Shown here one piece after another: positions 31,672 to 40,224 of a stretch of DNA of 64,000 nt. Position 1 is the first letter of the stretch. Every line of letters starts with the position of its first letter. This stretch comes from Sphaerisporangium sp040683095. GTDB lineage: Bacteria; Actinomycetota; Actinomycetes; Streptosporangiales; Streptosporangiaceae. The DNA is taken from assembly GCF_040683095.1 (NCBI RefSeq), contig NZ_JBFBCI010000015.1, forward strand, positions 1-64,000, read 5' to 3'. The notes below the pieces were generated by a model. That model had not been told where the DNA came from and searched no databases. It saw only the letters and a program-made list of their open reading frames with translations. The translations under genes were made by a program, and so were the position numbers.

Positions 31672-32590
31672 GAACATCCTGGCGGGCGCGGCGGTGGGCC
31701 TCGGCCTGTTCCTGCTGTTCCGGGCCCTGTTCCCGCCCCGCCCCGGCCTGGTGGCCCGCCTGCTCGCGCTGGACTCGGTGCGCGAGGGCGACGACGCGTT
31801 CCGGCTCCAGCTCATCAGCCCGGACGAGAACGTCAGCGCGTTCCGGCGCGGCCTCGGCGTGCGGCTCGCGCAGTTCTACGCCGCCCGCGGCTGGGAGGTC
31901 CGCTCCGTCCGCGCCGACCTGACGCTGCTCGGCCGCTCCTTCGAGGGGTACCTCGCCACCAAGGTGCTGCTCGCGGTCGCCGGGCTGCTGTCCTTCCCGG
32001 TCCTGGTGGGCTGGCTGGCGCTGATCGGCTGGTCGATCTCGCTCCAGGTGCCGCTGTGGGCCGCCCTGGTGGTCGCCGTGGTGTTCTTCTTCCTGCCCGA
32101 CCTGCAGATACGCCGGGACGCCGCCGTGCGCAGGCGCGACTTCCGGCACGCCGTCGGCGCCTTCCTCGACCTGGTGTCGATGAACCTCGCCGGAGGCAGG
32201 GGCGTACCCGAGGCGCTGCTGATGGCGGTCTCGGTCGGCGACGGCGGCGGCACGTCCAACTGGGCGATGGCCCGCATCCGCGAGGCGCTCGGCAACGCCA
32301 GGATCGTCGGCATCACCCCCTGGCAGGCGCTCGGCCAGCTCGGCGACGAGATCAACGTCGACGAGCTGCGCGACCTGTCGGCTGCGCTCGGGCTGGTGGC
32401 CGACGACGGCGCCAAGGTCCGGACCTCGCTCACCGCCCGCGCGGCGACCATGCGGCGGCGCGAACTCGCCGAGGTCGAGGGGCAGGCCGGCGAGCGGTCC
32501 CAGTCCATGCTGGTCGCCCAGCTCCTGCTCTGCGCGGGATTCGTGGTGTTTCTCAGTTTTCCGGCAGCGATGAAGATGTTGGGGGCATAG
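31664..32590 (+). CDS. tadC: TadC-like type II secretion F-domain protein
   Basis: A 308-residue second platform protein with the same topology as TadB: an N-terminal helix (ILAGAAVGLGLFLLFRALF), a central helix pair (VLLAVAGLLSFPVLVGWLAL and PLWAALVVAVVFFFLPDL), a cytosolic T2SSF domain (FLDLVSMNLAGGRGVPEALL) and a last helix (LLLCAGFVVFLSFPAAMKM). GTG at 31664 sits 5 nt after GGGAGG and overlaps the upstream stop. The next gene begins at the base after its stop. Confidence 0.9.
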   Translation: MVENILAGAAVGLGLFLLFRALFPPRPGLVARLLALDSVREGDDAFRLQLISPDENVSAFRRGLGVRLAQFYAARGWEVRSVRADLTLLGRSFEGYLATKVLLAVAGLLSFPVLVGWLALIGWSISLQVPLWAALVVAVVFFFLPDLQIRRDAAVRRRDFRHAVGAFLDLVSMNLAGGRGVPEALLMAVSVGDGGGTSNWAMARIREALGNARIVGITPWQALGQLGDEINVDELRDLSAALGLVADDGAKVRTSLTARAATMRRRELAEVEGQAGERSQSMLVAQLLLCAGFVVFLSFPAAMKMLGA

Positions 32591-32824
32591 ATGCTCACTC
32601 CACCGTGGCTCGAATACCTGGTCGCCGTGCTGCACGTGCGGGTCGACCGGGCCAGGAACGCCCCCTCGCGCGGAGCCTCCGCCGTCGAGTGGGTGATCAT
32701 CACGGCGATCATCGCGGGCGTGGCCCTCGGGCTCGCCACGTTGATCAAGACTCTGGTCACCCAGAAGCAGAACGAGATCCAGAGCAACTTCGGCGGGGGC
32801 GGCGGTACCGGCGGAAAGCCGTGA
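32591..32824 (+). CDS. Flp-like pilin / TadE-type small pilin
   Basis: A 77-residue protein with a basic leader and a class III type IV prepilin-like segment, RGASAVEWVIITAIIAGVAL (Gly, then Glu five residues on, followed by a hydrophobic helix), ending in a Gly-rich tail. It is the best candidate for the major pilin of this locus. It sits directly after the platform genes and before two pseudopilins. The ATG immediately follows the upstream stop. No prepilin peptidase is encoded in the window, so processing must come from elsewhere. Confidence 0.78.
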   Translation: MLTPPWLEYLVAVLHVRVDRARNAPSRGASAVEWVIITAIIAGVALGLATLIKTLVTQKQNEIQSNFGGGGGTGGKP

Positions 32825-33300
32825 CCGTACGCGTCCGCCGGGATCGCGCCTCACCGGTCGCCTGTGTCTCACACGTCGCTCGGGTCTCATGGGTCCGCCG
32901 GTATCGCCCGACGGGTCCGGACGACCGGGGCTCGATGGCGGTCGAGGCCGTCATGCTCGCCCCCGTCTTCCTGCTCTTCCTGATGTTCCTCGTCGGCGCG
33001 GGCCGCGTCGTGGAGGCGCAGGGCGAGGTCAACGGCGCCGCCAGGGACGCCGCGCGCGCCGCCTCGGTGCAGCGCACGATGAGCGCGGCGTCGGGGGCGG
33101 CGGCCGAGGCGGCGAAGGCGGCGCTCGGCGGCCAGTGCCGTCCGGACGTGAGCCTGGGGGGCAGCGACTGGAACGAGGGCGGCACCGTCCGCGCGACGGT
33201 GATCTGCGAGCTGCGCCTGGACTTCCTCGGGTTCGGCGCGATCAAGCAGGTGAAGGGCACGTCCGTCGTGCCGCTGGAGCTGTTCCGGAGGGTCGGATGA
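32821..33300 (+). CDS. TadE-like pseudopilin
   Basis: A 159-residue protein with an Arg-rich cytosolic leader and the TadE signature RGSMAVEAVMLAPVFLLFLM, followed by EVNGAARDAARAASVQR and an exported region with two Cys residues (GGQCRPDV, VICELRL). This is a minor pseudopilin of the Tad pilus. GTG at 32821 overlaps the upstream stop (GTGA) and its stop overlaps the next ATG (ATGA), so it is co-translated with both neighbours. Confidence 0.85.
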   Translation: MTVRVRRDRASPVACVSHVARVSWVRRYRPTGPDDRGSMAVEAVMLAPVFLLFLMFLVGAGRVVEAQGEVNGAARDAARAASVQRTMSAASGAAAEAAKAALGGQCRPDVSLGGSDWNEGGTVRATVICELRLDFLGFGAIKQVKGTSVVPLELFRRVG

Positions 33301-33815
33301 GACCCCTCCGGGGCGACCACGGCTCGGTGCCGGTGTCCGCCGGCTGTGGCTCGGTGCCGGCCTCCGCCGACTGTCGCTCGATATCGGCCTCCGCCGACGG
33401 CGGCTCGATGTCGGTGTTCACCGTGCTGTTCTCGGTGGTGGTCTTCATGCTGGCCGGGCTGCTGGTGGACGGCGGGGCCGCGATCAACGCGCGGCTGCGC
33501 GCGTCCGACATCGCCGAGCAGGCGGCACGGGCGGCGGCCGACCAGATCGACGTCGAGAACCTGCGCGCGACCGGCACCGTCCGCCTGCTCGGGGACGAGG
33601 GCGCGGTGTGCGGCAAGGCCCGCCAGATCGTGGCCGCCCACGGCGATTCCGGCGTCCGGCTCACACGCTGCCAGACGGGCGCGGGGCAGGCGCAGGTCGA
33701 CGTCGCGGTGAGCGTCCGCTGGAACGCGATCTTCCTGTCGGCGTTCGGCTTCCCCGGGTCGGAGATGTCCGGCGTCGCCATCGCGGGCCCCGACCCCGGC
33801 GACCAGCCGCCGTGA
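33297..33815 (+). CDS. TadF/TadG-like pseudopilin with N-terminal 9-residue repeats
   Basis: A 172-residue protein. A leader made of three 9-residue repeats (GSVPVSAGC, GSVPASADC, RSISASADG) precedes the pilin-like helix SMSVFTVLFSVVVFMLAGLL. The exported part has DIAEQAARAAADQIDVENLR and a Cys pair (GAVCGKAR, TRCQTGAG). It resembles the helicase/secretion-neighbourhood TadE-like family of actinomycetes. ATG at 33297 overlaps the preceding stop. The repeat leader replaces the short basic leader seen in its neighbours. Confidence 0.75.
   Translation: MRPLRGDHGSVPVSAGCGSVPASADCRSISASADGGSMSVFTVLFSVVVFMLAGLLVDGGAAINARLRASDIAEQAARAAADQIDVENLRATGTVRLLGDEGAVCGKARQIVAAHGDSGVRLTRCQTGAGQAQVDVAVSVRWNAIFLSAFGFPGSEMSGVAIAGPDPGDQPP
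33324..33409 (+). repeat. 27-bp in-frame tandem repeat in the TadF-like gene
   Basis: Three units beginning GGCTCGGTGCCG, or degenerate forms of it, encode the 9-residue repeats just before the pilin helix. Confidence 0.8.
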
Positions 33816-33885
33816 CCGCGCCGTCCGTCACGGGCGGACGCCGCGTAAGAGGCTCGAAGGACCGGGGGACGAGGGAGGAAGAGGG

Positions 33886-36876
33886 ATGAGCGCGTCACGC
33901 ACGCCCCCGTCGCGTACGCCGTCCAGGGGGATCACTCCGGCGCCGGTCGCGCGCATCCGGCCGCGCCGCACGCCCGGCGACGTGATCGTCGGCATCGGGG
34001 CGCTCATCGTCCTGGCCGCGCTCATGGGCGGCGTCCCCTACGCCCTCCTGCGCTACGCCGGCCCACCGCTGCCCCCCGAGCTGCTGAGCGGCGACCTGCT
34101 CACCCGCCAGATCGGCACCGGCACGGCCATCGCCATCTTGATCCTGCTCGTCTGGCTGACCTGGTTCCAGCTCGTGATCTGCGTGATCGTCGAGGTGTAC
34201 GCCGGGATCCGCAGGATCGGCATGCCCGCCCGCGTCCCCTTCTCCGGCGGGCCGCAGGCGCTGGCCAACCGGCTGGTCTCGGCCGCGCTCATGCTCTTCA
34301 CGGTGTCCGCCGCCGCCGTCCCGCTCACCGCCTTCTCGTCCGCGCCCCCTCCGGCGAGGCCGACGGTGGTCGCGTCCGCCCTGCACAGCCCGGCGAGCAC
34401 GGACGCATCGACGGCCACCACCCTCGACTCCCTGGAAGCGGTGCGCCAGGTCAAGAAGGTGTACGTCGTCCAGCCGCCGCACGGGCGTCACCACGAGAGC
34501 CTGTGGGAGATCGCCGACAAATGCCTCGGCGACGGGCGCCGCTATCCGGAGATCTACCGGCTCAACCAGCACAAGACCCAGCCGGACGGCACCCGCCTGC
34601 AGATGGCCGACCTGATCAGGCCCGGCTGGGTGCTCGACATGCCGGACGACGCGCGGGGCGTCCACGTCGTGCCGGTGGACGAGACCCGCGAGGCCACGCT
34701 CAAACGCCACGCCGGCGAGCCGGTCGAGGCCGACGGCCGCACGCAGTTCGTCGTCCAGGACGCCGGGAGCCGTCAGGCGGGCGGCACGGACGTCTCACGC
34801 GACCGCCTGGGCACGGTGGACCGGCAGTCCGGCGCCGAGGAGGGGACGGCCGAGGCCGGCCGGGACGCCGGGCAGGAAACGAAGAAGATCTCCACCCCGC
34901 CCTCCCCGCTGCCGGGCCACGTCTACCACCTGCCCCCGCAGAAGGGGACGGGCGCGACGGCGGTCCCGTCCATCAAGAACGCCACCGCCAAGCCCGAGCA
35001 GATCGAGCGGCCTCAGAAGCCCGAGACCCAGGACACCGGCGGCGGTCTGGACCTCATCGACTACCTGGCCGGGGGGTCGCTGGCGGCGGCCGGCCTGCTC
35101 GCCGCGCTCGGGCGCCGCCGCCGCGAGCAGCTCTGGAACCGCGCGTTCGGCCGCCGCATCGCCCGTCCGCGCGGGGACGCCGCCGGGGCCGAGGTCGCGC
35201 TGCGCCTGGGCTCGGACGCGCCCGGCAGCCGCATGCTGGACAACGGCCTGCGCCTGCTCGGCAAGCTGCTGGCCGAGCAAGGCCGCGTCCCGCCGACCGT
35301 CTACGCCGTCCACCTGTCCGCCCGGGGCCTCGACCTGTGGGTCCACCCGCCGGAGCCGGACGCGCCCGAGCCCTGGGAGGCGCACGACGGCGGCCGTACC
35401 TGGCGGCTGCTCGCCCACGAGGGGCGCGGCATCGACGAGCACGCCCTGGCCGACGCCCCCGCCCCGTACCCGGGCCTGGTGTCGCTGGGGGTGACCGACT
35501 CGGGCCGCGTGCTGGTCGACCTGGAGGCCGCGCACGGCGTCATCGCCGTCACCGGGCACCGCGTCCGCGACGCGCTGGCCGCGCTGGCCGTCGAGCTGGT
35601 CACCAACCGCTGGTCGGACCGGATGCGCGTCACGCTCGTCGGCTTCGGCCGCGACCTGTCCATGATCGCCCCGGAGCGGGTGCGCGTCGTGGGCACCCTC
35701 GCCGAGGCGCTGCCCGAGTTGGAGGCCCAGGCCGAGGAGGTCGCCGCGTCGGGCGACGGCGTGCTGACCGGCCGGGTCCACGCGCGGGCCGCCGACCCCT
35801 CGTGGCCGCCCCATTTCCTGCTGTCCGTGATCGCGCCCGACCCCGACGAGGCCGGCCGCCTGGCCCGCCTCGGCCGCGTGGGCACGCGCATGGCCGCCGG
35901 GTACGTCGTCGCGGGCGACGTCCCGCACCCCACGTGGACGTGGGAGATCACCGACGACGGCAAGGCGAAGGTCGACGCGCTCGGCGTCACGGTCGCCGCC
36001 CAGTTGCTGCCCCGGCGGCACTACGACGCGGTGATCGAGCTGTTCCGCACGGCCGAGCGCCGCGAGGGCGAGCCGGTGCGCGAGGAGGAGGTGCCGCAGG
36101 AGTTCACGACCTCCCCCTCGATCAACGTGCGCATCCTCGGGCCCGTCGAGATCGGCCCGCTGCCGCCGCTGGAGGAGGGCAGGGCCGAGCTGGCGTCCGA
36201 GTTGGTGGTGTACCTGGCCACGCACCCGGCCGGCGTCCACCCGGTCGTCCTCGGCGGAATCCTGTGGCCGCGCGGCGTGCAGTCCGTCGTCCGCGACGCC
36301 ACGATCGCCCGCGTCGCCGACTGGCTGGGCACCGACAGCGAGGGCAGACCCAACCTCAGGACCGACGACACCGGACGGCTCCGGCTCGGGCCCGAGGTGC
36401 GGTCCGACTGGCAGCTCTTCCGCGAGCTGGTCCGCCGCTCCCACAACGACCCGGGCGCACGGGCCGTGCTGCTGGAACGGGCGCTGGGCCTGGTCCGCGG
36501 GCCGTTGCTCAACAGCAGGCCGCGGGGACGGTACGCGTGGCTGGCGGCCGACGAGCTGGAGTACGAGGTGGCCGCGAGCGTGGCGGACGCCGCGCACCGG
36601 CTGTGCGAGGTGCGGCTGGCGCACGGCGACCCCGACGCCGCCGTGGCCGCCGTCCGCGCAGGGCTGCTGCTCGCGGCCGACGACGAAGGGCTGTGGCGCG
36701 ACCTGCTGAGGTCCGCGCACGCCACCGGGGACCCGCTCAAGCTGCGCGCGGTCGTGGACGGGCTGCACCGCAGGGCCGCCTCGCATCCCTACGGCGGCGG
36801 GATGGCTCCGGAGACGGAGGCGCTCATCGACGAGCTCCTGCCGTCCTGGCGGCTGCATTCGATGCCGAGCGCGTGA
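33886..36876 (+). CDS. Membrane LysM protein with winged-helix and BTAD (SARP-like) C-terminus
   Basis: A 996-residue protein. Three N-terminal transmembrane helices (about 33-55, 78-105, 127-147) precede an extracytoplasmic LysM-like domain (about 191-255, VYVVQPPHGRHHESLWEIAD ... NQHKTQPDG). A long linker and a fourth hydrophobic segment (about 388-405, YLAGGSLAAAGLLAALGRRR) put the rest in the cytosol. From about 745 there is a SARP-type winged helix (VRILGPVEIGPLPP, LGGILWP) and then a TPR-like BTAD region. It would couple wall contact to a transcription-factor-like module. GGAGGAAGAGGG precedes the ATG. Such proteins accompany Tad loci in other actinomycetes; the mechanism is inferred. 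Confidence 0.82.
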   Translation: MSASRTPPSRTPSRGITPAPVARIRPRRTPGDVIVGIGALIVLAALMGGVPYALLRYAGPPLPPELLSGDLLTRQIGTGTAIAILILLVWLTWFQLVICVIVEVYAGIRRIGMPARVPFSGGPQALANRLVSAALMLFTVSAAAVPLTAFSSAPPPARPTVVASALHSPASTDASTATTLDSLEAVRQVKKVYVVQPPHGRHHESLWEIADKCLGDGRRYPEIYRLNQHKTQPDGTRLQMADLIRPGWVLDMPDDARGVHVVPVDETREATLKRHAGEPVEADGRTQFVVQDAGSRQAGGTDVSRDRLGTVDRQSGAEEGTAEAGRDAGQETKKISTPPSPLPGHVYHLPPQKGTGATAVPSIKNATAKPEQIERPQKPETQDTGGGLDLIDYLAGGSLAAAGLLAALGRRRREQLWNRAFGRRIARPRGDAAGAEVALRLGSDAPGSRMLDNGLRLLGKLLAEQGRVPPTVYAVHLSARGLDLWVHPPEPDAPEPWEAHDGGRTWRLLAHEGRGIDEHALADAPAPYPGLVSLGVTDSGRVLVDLEAAHGVIAVTGHRVRDALAALAVELVTNRWSDRMRVTLVGFGRDLSMIAPERVRVVGTLAEALPELEAQAEEVAASGDGVLTGRVHARAADPSWPPHFLLSVIAPDPDEAGRLARLGRVGTRMAAGYVVAGDVPHPTWTWEITDDGKAKVDALGVTVAAQLLPRRHYDAVIELFRTAERREGEPVREEEVPQEFTTSPSINVRILGPVEIGPLPPLEEGRAELASELVVYLATHPAGVHPVVLGGILWPRGVQSVVRDATIARVADWLGTDSEGRPNLRTDDTGRLRLGPEVRSDWQLFRELVRRSHNDPGARAVLLERALGLVRGPLLNSRPRGRYAWLAADELEYEVAASVADAAHRLCEVRLAHGDPDAAVAAVRAGLLLAADDEGLWRDLLRSAHATGDPLKLRAVVDGLHRRAASHPYGGGMAPETEALIDELLPSWRLHSMPSA

Positions 36877-36995
36877 GCCATGTGGGAGCGAACGGTGCGG
36901 GAAAGGGTGAAGGTGGCGGTGCTCGTGGGACGCGATGATTCCGGCGAGTCATGCCGATACCCGCAAAACGGTGGTTGGGGCGGGCGGGGCACGGT

Positions 36996-37001
36996 TAGCG
37001 T
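36996..37001 (+). promoter_or_regulatory. Candidate leaderless -10 element for the Tad-locus lipoprotein
   Basis: TAGCGT lies 7 nt before the ATG at 37009 and no ribosome site is present. This suggests a second transcript within the Tad locus. Confidence 0.5.
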
Positions 37002-37008
37002 CGCGGGT

Positions 37009-37689
37009 ATGCGGATGCGGGTCGCCCTCGCCGTCGCGCTGCTCGCCACGGGCTGCGCGGCCGGCGCGGAGCGTCCGTTCACTCCCGGCGGTTCGTCCGG
37101 CGCCACCCCCGCGCCGGGAGCCACCTCGGACGTCTCATCGGGAGCGGGTGTCGTCACGCCCGGAGCCCCGAAGGCCCTGTCCACCGCGGGCGCCGAGACG
37201 GTCGACGTCGCCCCCGGCCTGTCGGTGTCGATCGAGTGGCCCGCCGGACTGGACTCCGCGCGGCAGGCCATGGTCAGATCCTTCACCGACGGCTACGTCG
37301 GCGCGTGGCGGGCCGTCACCACCGGCGGCGAGGACAAGTCCTACCTCGACGGCGTCGAGGACGAGGCCGCCCGCGACGCCTACACCTGGGTGCGCGGCTT
37401 CCTGAACCGCGGCGAGTCCGCCACCGGGACCGCCAAGTTGTACGCCCTGCGGGTCGCCTCGGTCGTCGGCCGGGGCGCGGAGGTCGACGCGTGCGTCGAC
37501 GAGTCCGGCCTCCAGGTCACCGGCACCGACGGGCGGCCCGTCACCACCCAGCCGTCCTGGACCCGGCCGCCCGCCGCGATCTACCTCCAGGTCGCCGCCC
37601 TGCGCAGGGGCGACGACGGAGCCTGGCGCACCAGGGCCTTCATGCACGCCGCCTACCCCCATCAGCGCGCTAAGGAGTGCCGCCGATGA
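37009..37689 (+). CDS. Lipoprotein of unknown function in Tad locus
   Basis: A 226-residue lipoprotein. The signal peptide RVALAVALLATGC supplies a lipobox, then a Gly/Pro/Ser/Ala-rich spacer. The folded part (about 70-226) starts VEWPAGL-like and contains MVRSFTDGYVGAWRAVTTGG, AYTWVRGFLNRGESATG and two Cys residues. The shape is reminiscent of NTF2-like secreted proteins, but I cannot assign a family. The start is set by the lipobox and the leaderless -10 element. Its stop overlaps the ATG of the next gene, so the two are coupled. Confidence 0.75.
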   Translation: MRMRVALAVALLATGCAAGAERPFTPGGSSGATPAPGATSDVSSGAGVVTPGAPKALSTAGAETVDVAPGLSVSIEWPAGLDSARQAMVRSFTDGYVGAWRAVTTGGEDKSYLDGVEDEAARDAYTWVRGFLNRGESATGTAKLYALRVASVVGRGAEVDACVDESGLQVTGTDGRPVTTQPSWTRPPAAIYLQVAALRRGDDGAWRTRAFMHAAYPHQRAKECRR

Positions 37690-38633
37690 GAACACTGATC
37701 GCCATGGCGCTCGCCGCCGCGCTGAGCCCTTTCATCCAGGCCGCCGCGTACGGGGACGACGGAGGGCCGAAGGGCACGGGATTCCAGGACGGCCGGACCA
37801 GCGGCGTCGTCCTCCAGCACTCCAAGATCGTCGTGAGCGGTGACGGCCTCGGCGGCAAGGGCGACGGCTACCGGGTGAAACGTCCCTGCTGGTACGAGCC
37901 CGGCGACGACGCCGACGCGATGCTGAAGAAGCAGCAGGACGTCGACGTCTACTGGCGCCACGTCAACCCGAACGCCAGCGAGCAGGACCACAAGAAGCAC
38001 ATGGAGCAGTTCGCGGACAAGGTGGGCCAGGACGGCCGGTGGTGGACGCCCGCCTTCAACGCGGCCGACCCCGACGGGCTCGCGTGCTGGTCCGGGCTGC
38101 AGGGCGCCGTGTGGGTGCCCGCGGGCGGCACGCCGCCGGGCGGGATCACCCTGGAGGAGCTGTACCAGATCGCGCGCGCCGCGCTGACCGTCCCCGAGCC
38201 CAAGATCCAGCTCAACCCGAACGTCAAGAGCTACGTCAACCTGCCCACCTGGGTGTGGCTGACCGGCATCGGCGCCCCCACCCGCTCGGTGACCGCGGAA
38301 CTGCCCGGCATCATGTCCGCCACCGTCACCGCGAACCTGAGCAGGGTGAACATCGACCCCGGCACGACCTCCGACCGCGCCGAGGTCAAGGAGGACTGCG
38401 GCCCCACCGGCCACCCGTACGTCAAGGGCGGGGCCTTCTCCTGCGGCGTCCGCTACCTCCGCGCCTCCGCCGACCAGCCCCGCAGGACGTACACCCTGCA
38501 GGTCACCACCGTCTGGACGGTGACCGCCGCCGTGGCCGGCTTCGCCTACGCCCCCGTCCAAGTGGCAGCCGCCAGGGACGTCCCGGTCGGCGAGGTCCAG
38601 AGCATCGTCCGCGACACTCCCCGCAACTCCTGA
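37686..38633 (+). CDS. Secreted protein of unknown function, last gene of the Tad locus
   Basis: A 315-residue protein with a signal peptide (RTLIAMALAAALSPFIQAAA). The mature protein has no transmembrane helix and contains RPCWYEPGDDADAMLKKQQD, GLACWSGLQGAVWVPAGGTP, and a beta-rich second half (YVNLPTWVWLTGIGAP, TYTLQVTTVWTVTAAV) with several Cys residues. Similar proteins are found at the end of actinomycete Tad loci. I recognise no catalytic motif. AAGGAG lies before the ATG at 37686, which overlaps the preceding stop. It is probably a surface partner of the pilus or of the LysM protein. Confidence 0.72.
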   Translation: MRTLIAMALAAALSPFIQAAAYGDDGGPKGTGFQDGRTSGVVLQHSKIVVSGDGLGGKGDGYRVKRPCWYEPGDDADAMLKKQQDVDVYWRHVNPNASEQDHKKHMEQFADKVGQDGRWWTPAFNAADPDGLACWSGLQGAVWVPAGGTPPGGITLEELYQIARAALTVPEPKIQLNPNVKSYVNLPTWVWLTGIGAPTRSVTAELPGIMSATVTANLSRVNIDPGTTSDRAEVKEDCGPTGHPYVKGGAFSCGVRYLRASADQPRRTYTLQVTTVWTVTAAVAGFAYAPVQVAAARDVPVGEVQSIVRDTPRNS

Positions 38634-38644
38634 TCGGACTCCTT

Positions 38645-38682
38645 GCCGGGCCCGCCGAGGCGCGCGGGCGGCTCTGCCCGGC
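38645..38682. terminator. Bidirectional hairpin between convergent genes
   Basis: GCCGGGC (38645-38651) pairs with GCCCGGC (38676-38682), and an inner CCCGCC pairs with GGGCGG, giving a long GC stem in the 69-bp gap between two convergent stops. There is no U-run on either strand. Confidence 0.5.
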
Positions 38683-38702
38683 GCCCCGGTGGGACCGCGC
38701 CC

Positions 38703-39638
38703 CTAATGGCGGTAGGTGTTGCGCGTGTAGTTCAGGCTGTAGGTGCCCAGGTTGGCGAAGTACTTGGAGATCAGGTACGCGGGGTCGGTGGCGATGACGC
38801 CGGGCTGCAGGTCGCTGCCGTCGTCCATGTCGTCCCAGGCCCACGGCGCGTGGGCGGCGTTCGCGCGGCCGTTGTCGCCCGCGAACGTGCCCCAGGACGC
38901 GTACGGCTGGGCGTCGAAGCGGCGGTCCCACAGGCCGCCCGCGCCGAAGATGTCGACCAGGCGGTAGGCGACCGACCGGTCGTCGCCGCCGGACGGCACC
39001 TCGCCGTCCCCGCGGCTCGGGTAGTAGACGATGCCGTCGCCGCCGGGGAAGCCGCCGCCGTTCCACGCCTTGTAGCCGTGGCCCTTGGCCTCCTGGAAGC
39101 CGGTCGGGTGCGCCTGGCCGTCCCAGTTCTGCATGATCAGGGTGCCGTCGATGTTCTCGCGCCCGTTGGTGAACGGGCTGCCCGGCGGCGTGTAGGAGTA
39201 GAAGTTGTCATGGGACAGCGTGACCATCGCCTGGAGCACGCCGTACTGGCTGCCGTCCTTCCTGACCGTGAGCAGCAGCCCTTCCATGTCGTTCTCGTGC
39301 GGGCCGAGCGTCTTCCAGTCGCGCGGGTGGAAGAAGGCGTACGTGATGAACCAGTGGGTGTCGGTTTCTACCACCGAGTAGTAGACCGTGCCGACGAGCC
39401 GGGGGACGTTCGCGTCGAGGTTCTCCCAGTTGTTGCGCGTGTTCCAGTCTCCGTCGTAGTCCACCGGGGCCAGATAGTCGGCCGTGTACTTGGACGAGGC
39501 GCTGTCCTGGTAGTGGATGGGGGCCCATCGGTACGCGAGGTCCGCGTCGCCGGCCGCGGCGTCCGCCGTCCCTGTGATGCCGATCACCGCGATGGCCGAT
39601 ACCGCGAGGACGAGTGAGGCGAGCTTACGTCGGAGCAT
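38703..39638 (-). CDS. Secreted protein of unknown function
   Basis: A 311-residue exported protein. The signal peptide is MLRRKLASLVLAVSAIAVIG, ending ADAAA. The mature part carries conserved-looking aromatic blocks: LAYRWAPIHYQDS, APVDYDGDW with NNWEN, YYSVVETDTHWFITYAFFHP with RDW, and HENDMEGLLLTV. The HENDMEG stretch could bind a metal, but I cannot assign a reaction. It may belong to the Vps62-like or a related secreted beta-rich group; this is only a guess. GGGAGA lies 6 nt before the ATG at 39638. The gene stands alone. Confidence 0.7.
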   Translation of the reverse strand: MLRRKLASLVLAVSAIAVIGITGTADAAAGDADLAYRWAPIHYQDSASSKYTADYLAPVDYDGDWNTRNNWENLDANVPRLVGTVYYSVVETDTHWFITYAFFHPRDWKTLGPHENDMEGLLLTVRKDGSQYGVLQAMVTLSHDNFYSYTPPGSPFTNGRENIDGTLIMQNWDGQAHPTGFQEAKGHGYKAWNGGGFPGGDGIVYYPSRGDGEVPSGGDDRSVAYRLVDIFGAGGLWDRRFDAQPYASWGTFAGDNGRANAAHAPWAWDDMDDGSDLQPGVIATDPAYLISKYFANLGTYSLNYTRNTYRH

Positions 39639-39910
39639 GCCGAATCTCCCGTGACTAGGGGGTTTGGTCCGGGTCACGGTGAACGTAAATCGGGAAATCC
39701 ATGCTGAAAAGAGCGGCGACGACCCTTCACGCGGAGATCATGGTCCCGTCACGACACGTTCGGCCCCGGGTCCGGGATGGGTCCGGCGCTTGGCCCGGGT
39801 GCTCGCGGGCCGATGTCCGGAAACCGGGTCCGCTCCGGGGCCTCCGTGCCAGGATCATGGGTCATGCCGCGCCGGCGGCATGTCGCCCGGACCTTTGCGG
39901 AGGAACCCGC

Positions 39911-40051
39911 GTGAAGCAGCTCATCGCAGCGCTGAAGCGAGCCCTCGCGGGCCCGCTTCAGCGCTGCCTAGCCAGGAACCTCGGGTGTTCACACCCGAGA
40001 GGAATGGTTTCCCTATTTGTGGTTTCGTTGTTACTCTCGGTGATGCAGTGA
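39911..40051 (+). CDS. Short ORF, possible gene fragment
   Basis: A 46-codon frame starts with GTG 7 nt after GGAGG (VKQLIAALKRALAGPLQRC...). The start looks genuine, but the frame runs through two inverted-repeat structures and ends after a hydrophobic tail, as if an original gene had been interrupted. I recognise no family. Confidence 0.3.
   Translation: MKQLIAALKRALAGPLQRCLARNLGCSHPRGMVSLFVVSLLLSVMQ
39926..39967. repeat. Perfect 14-bp inverted repeat
   Basis: GCAGCGCTGAAGCG (39926-39939) is perfectly complementary to 39954-39967, with a 14-nt loop that can itself pair (GCCC/GGGC). It lies inside the short ORF at 39911. Confidence 0.85.
39980..39999. repeat. TTCA-loop hairpin, IS200/IS605-end-like (first copy)
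   Basis: A perfect 8-bp stem, CTCGGGTG-TTCA-CACCCGAG, is preceded by GGAAC and followed by AGGA. This layout recalls the subterminal hairpins and omega-RNA 3' structures of IS200/IS605-type elements. The resemblance is from memory, not a search. Confidence 0.6.
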
Positions 40052-40202
40052 CGGGATTGAACGCACCCGGTTCGCTGGGGAACGGCTCTCTGGTCCGTTA
40101 TCGGCACTGCGACACGCGGCATGGCTTGCCATGCCGGGCAGTGAGTCACGCTGCCGTACGCGGCCCGAACTGTCGACGCCATCGACGGCGAGGAGCTGCA
40201 AG

Positions 40203-40222
40203 CTCGGTCGTTCACGACCGAG
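40203..40222. repeat. TTCA-loop hairpin, IS200/IS605-end-like (second copy)
   Basis: A perfect 8-bp stem, CTCGGTCG-TTCA-CGACCGAG, has the same loop and stem length as the copy 220 bp upstream. It directly abuts the Nudix remnant. Confidence 0.6.
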
Positions 40223-40224
40223 AA

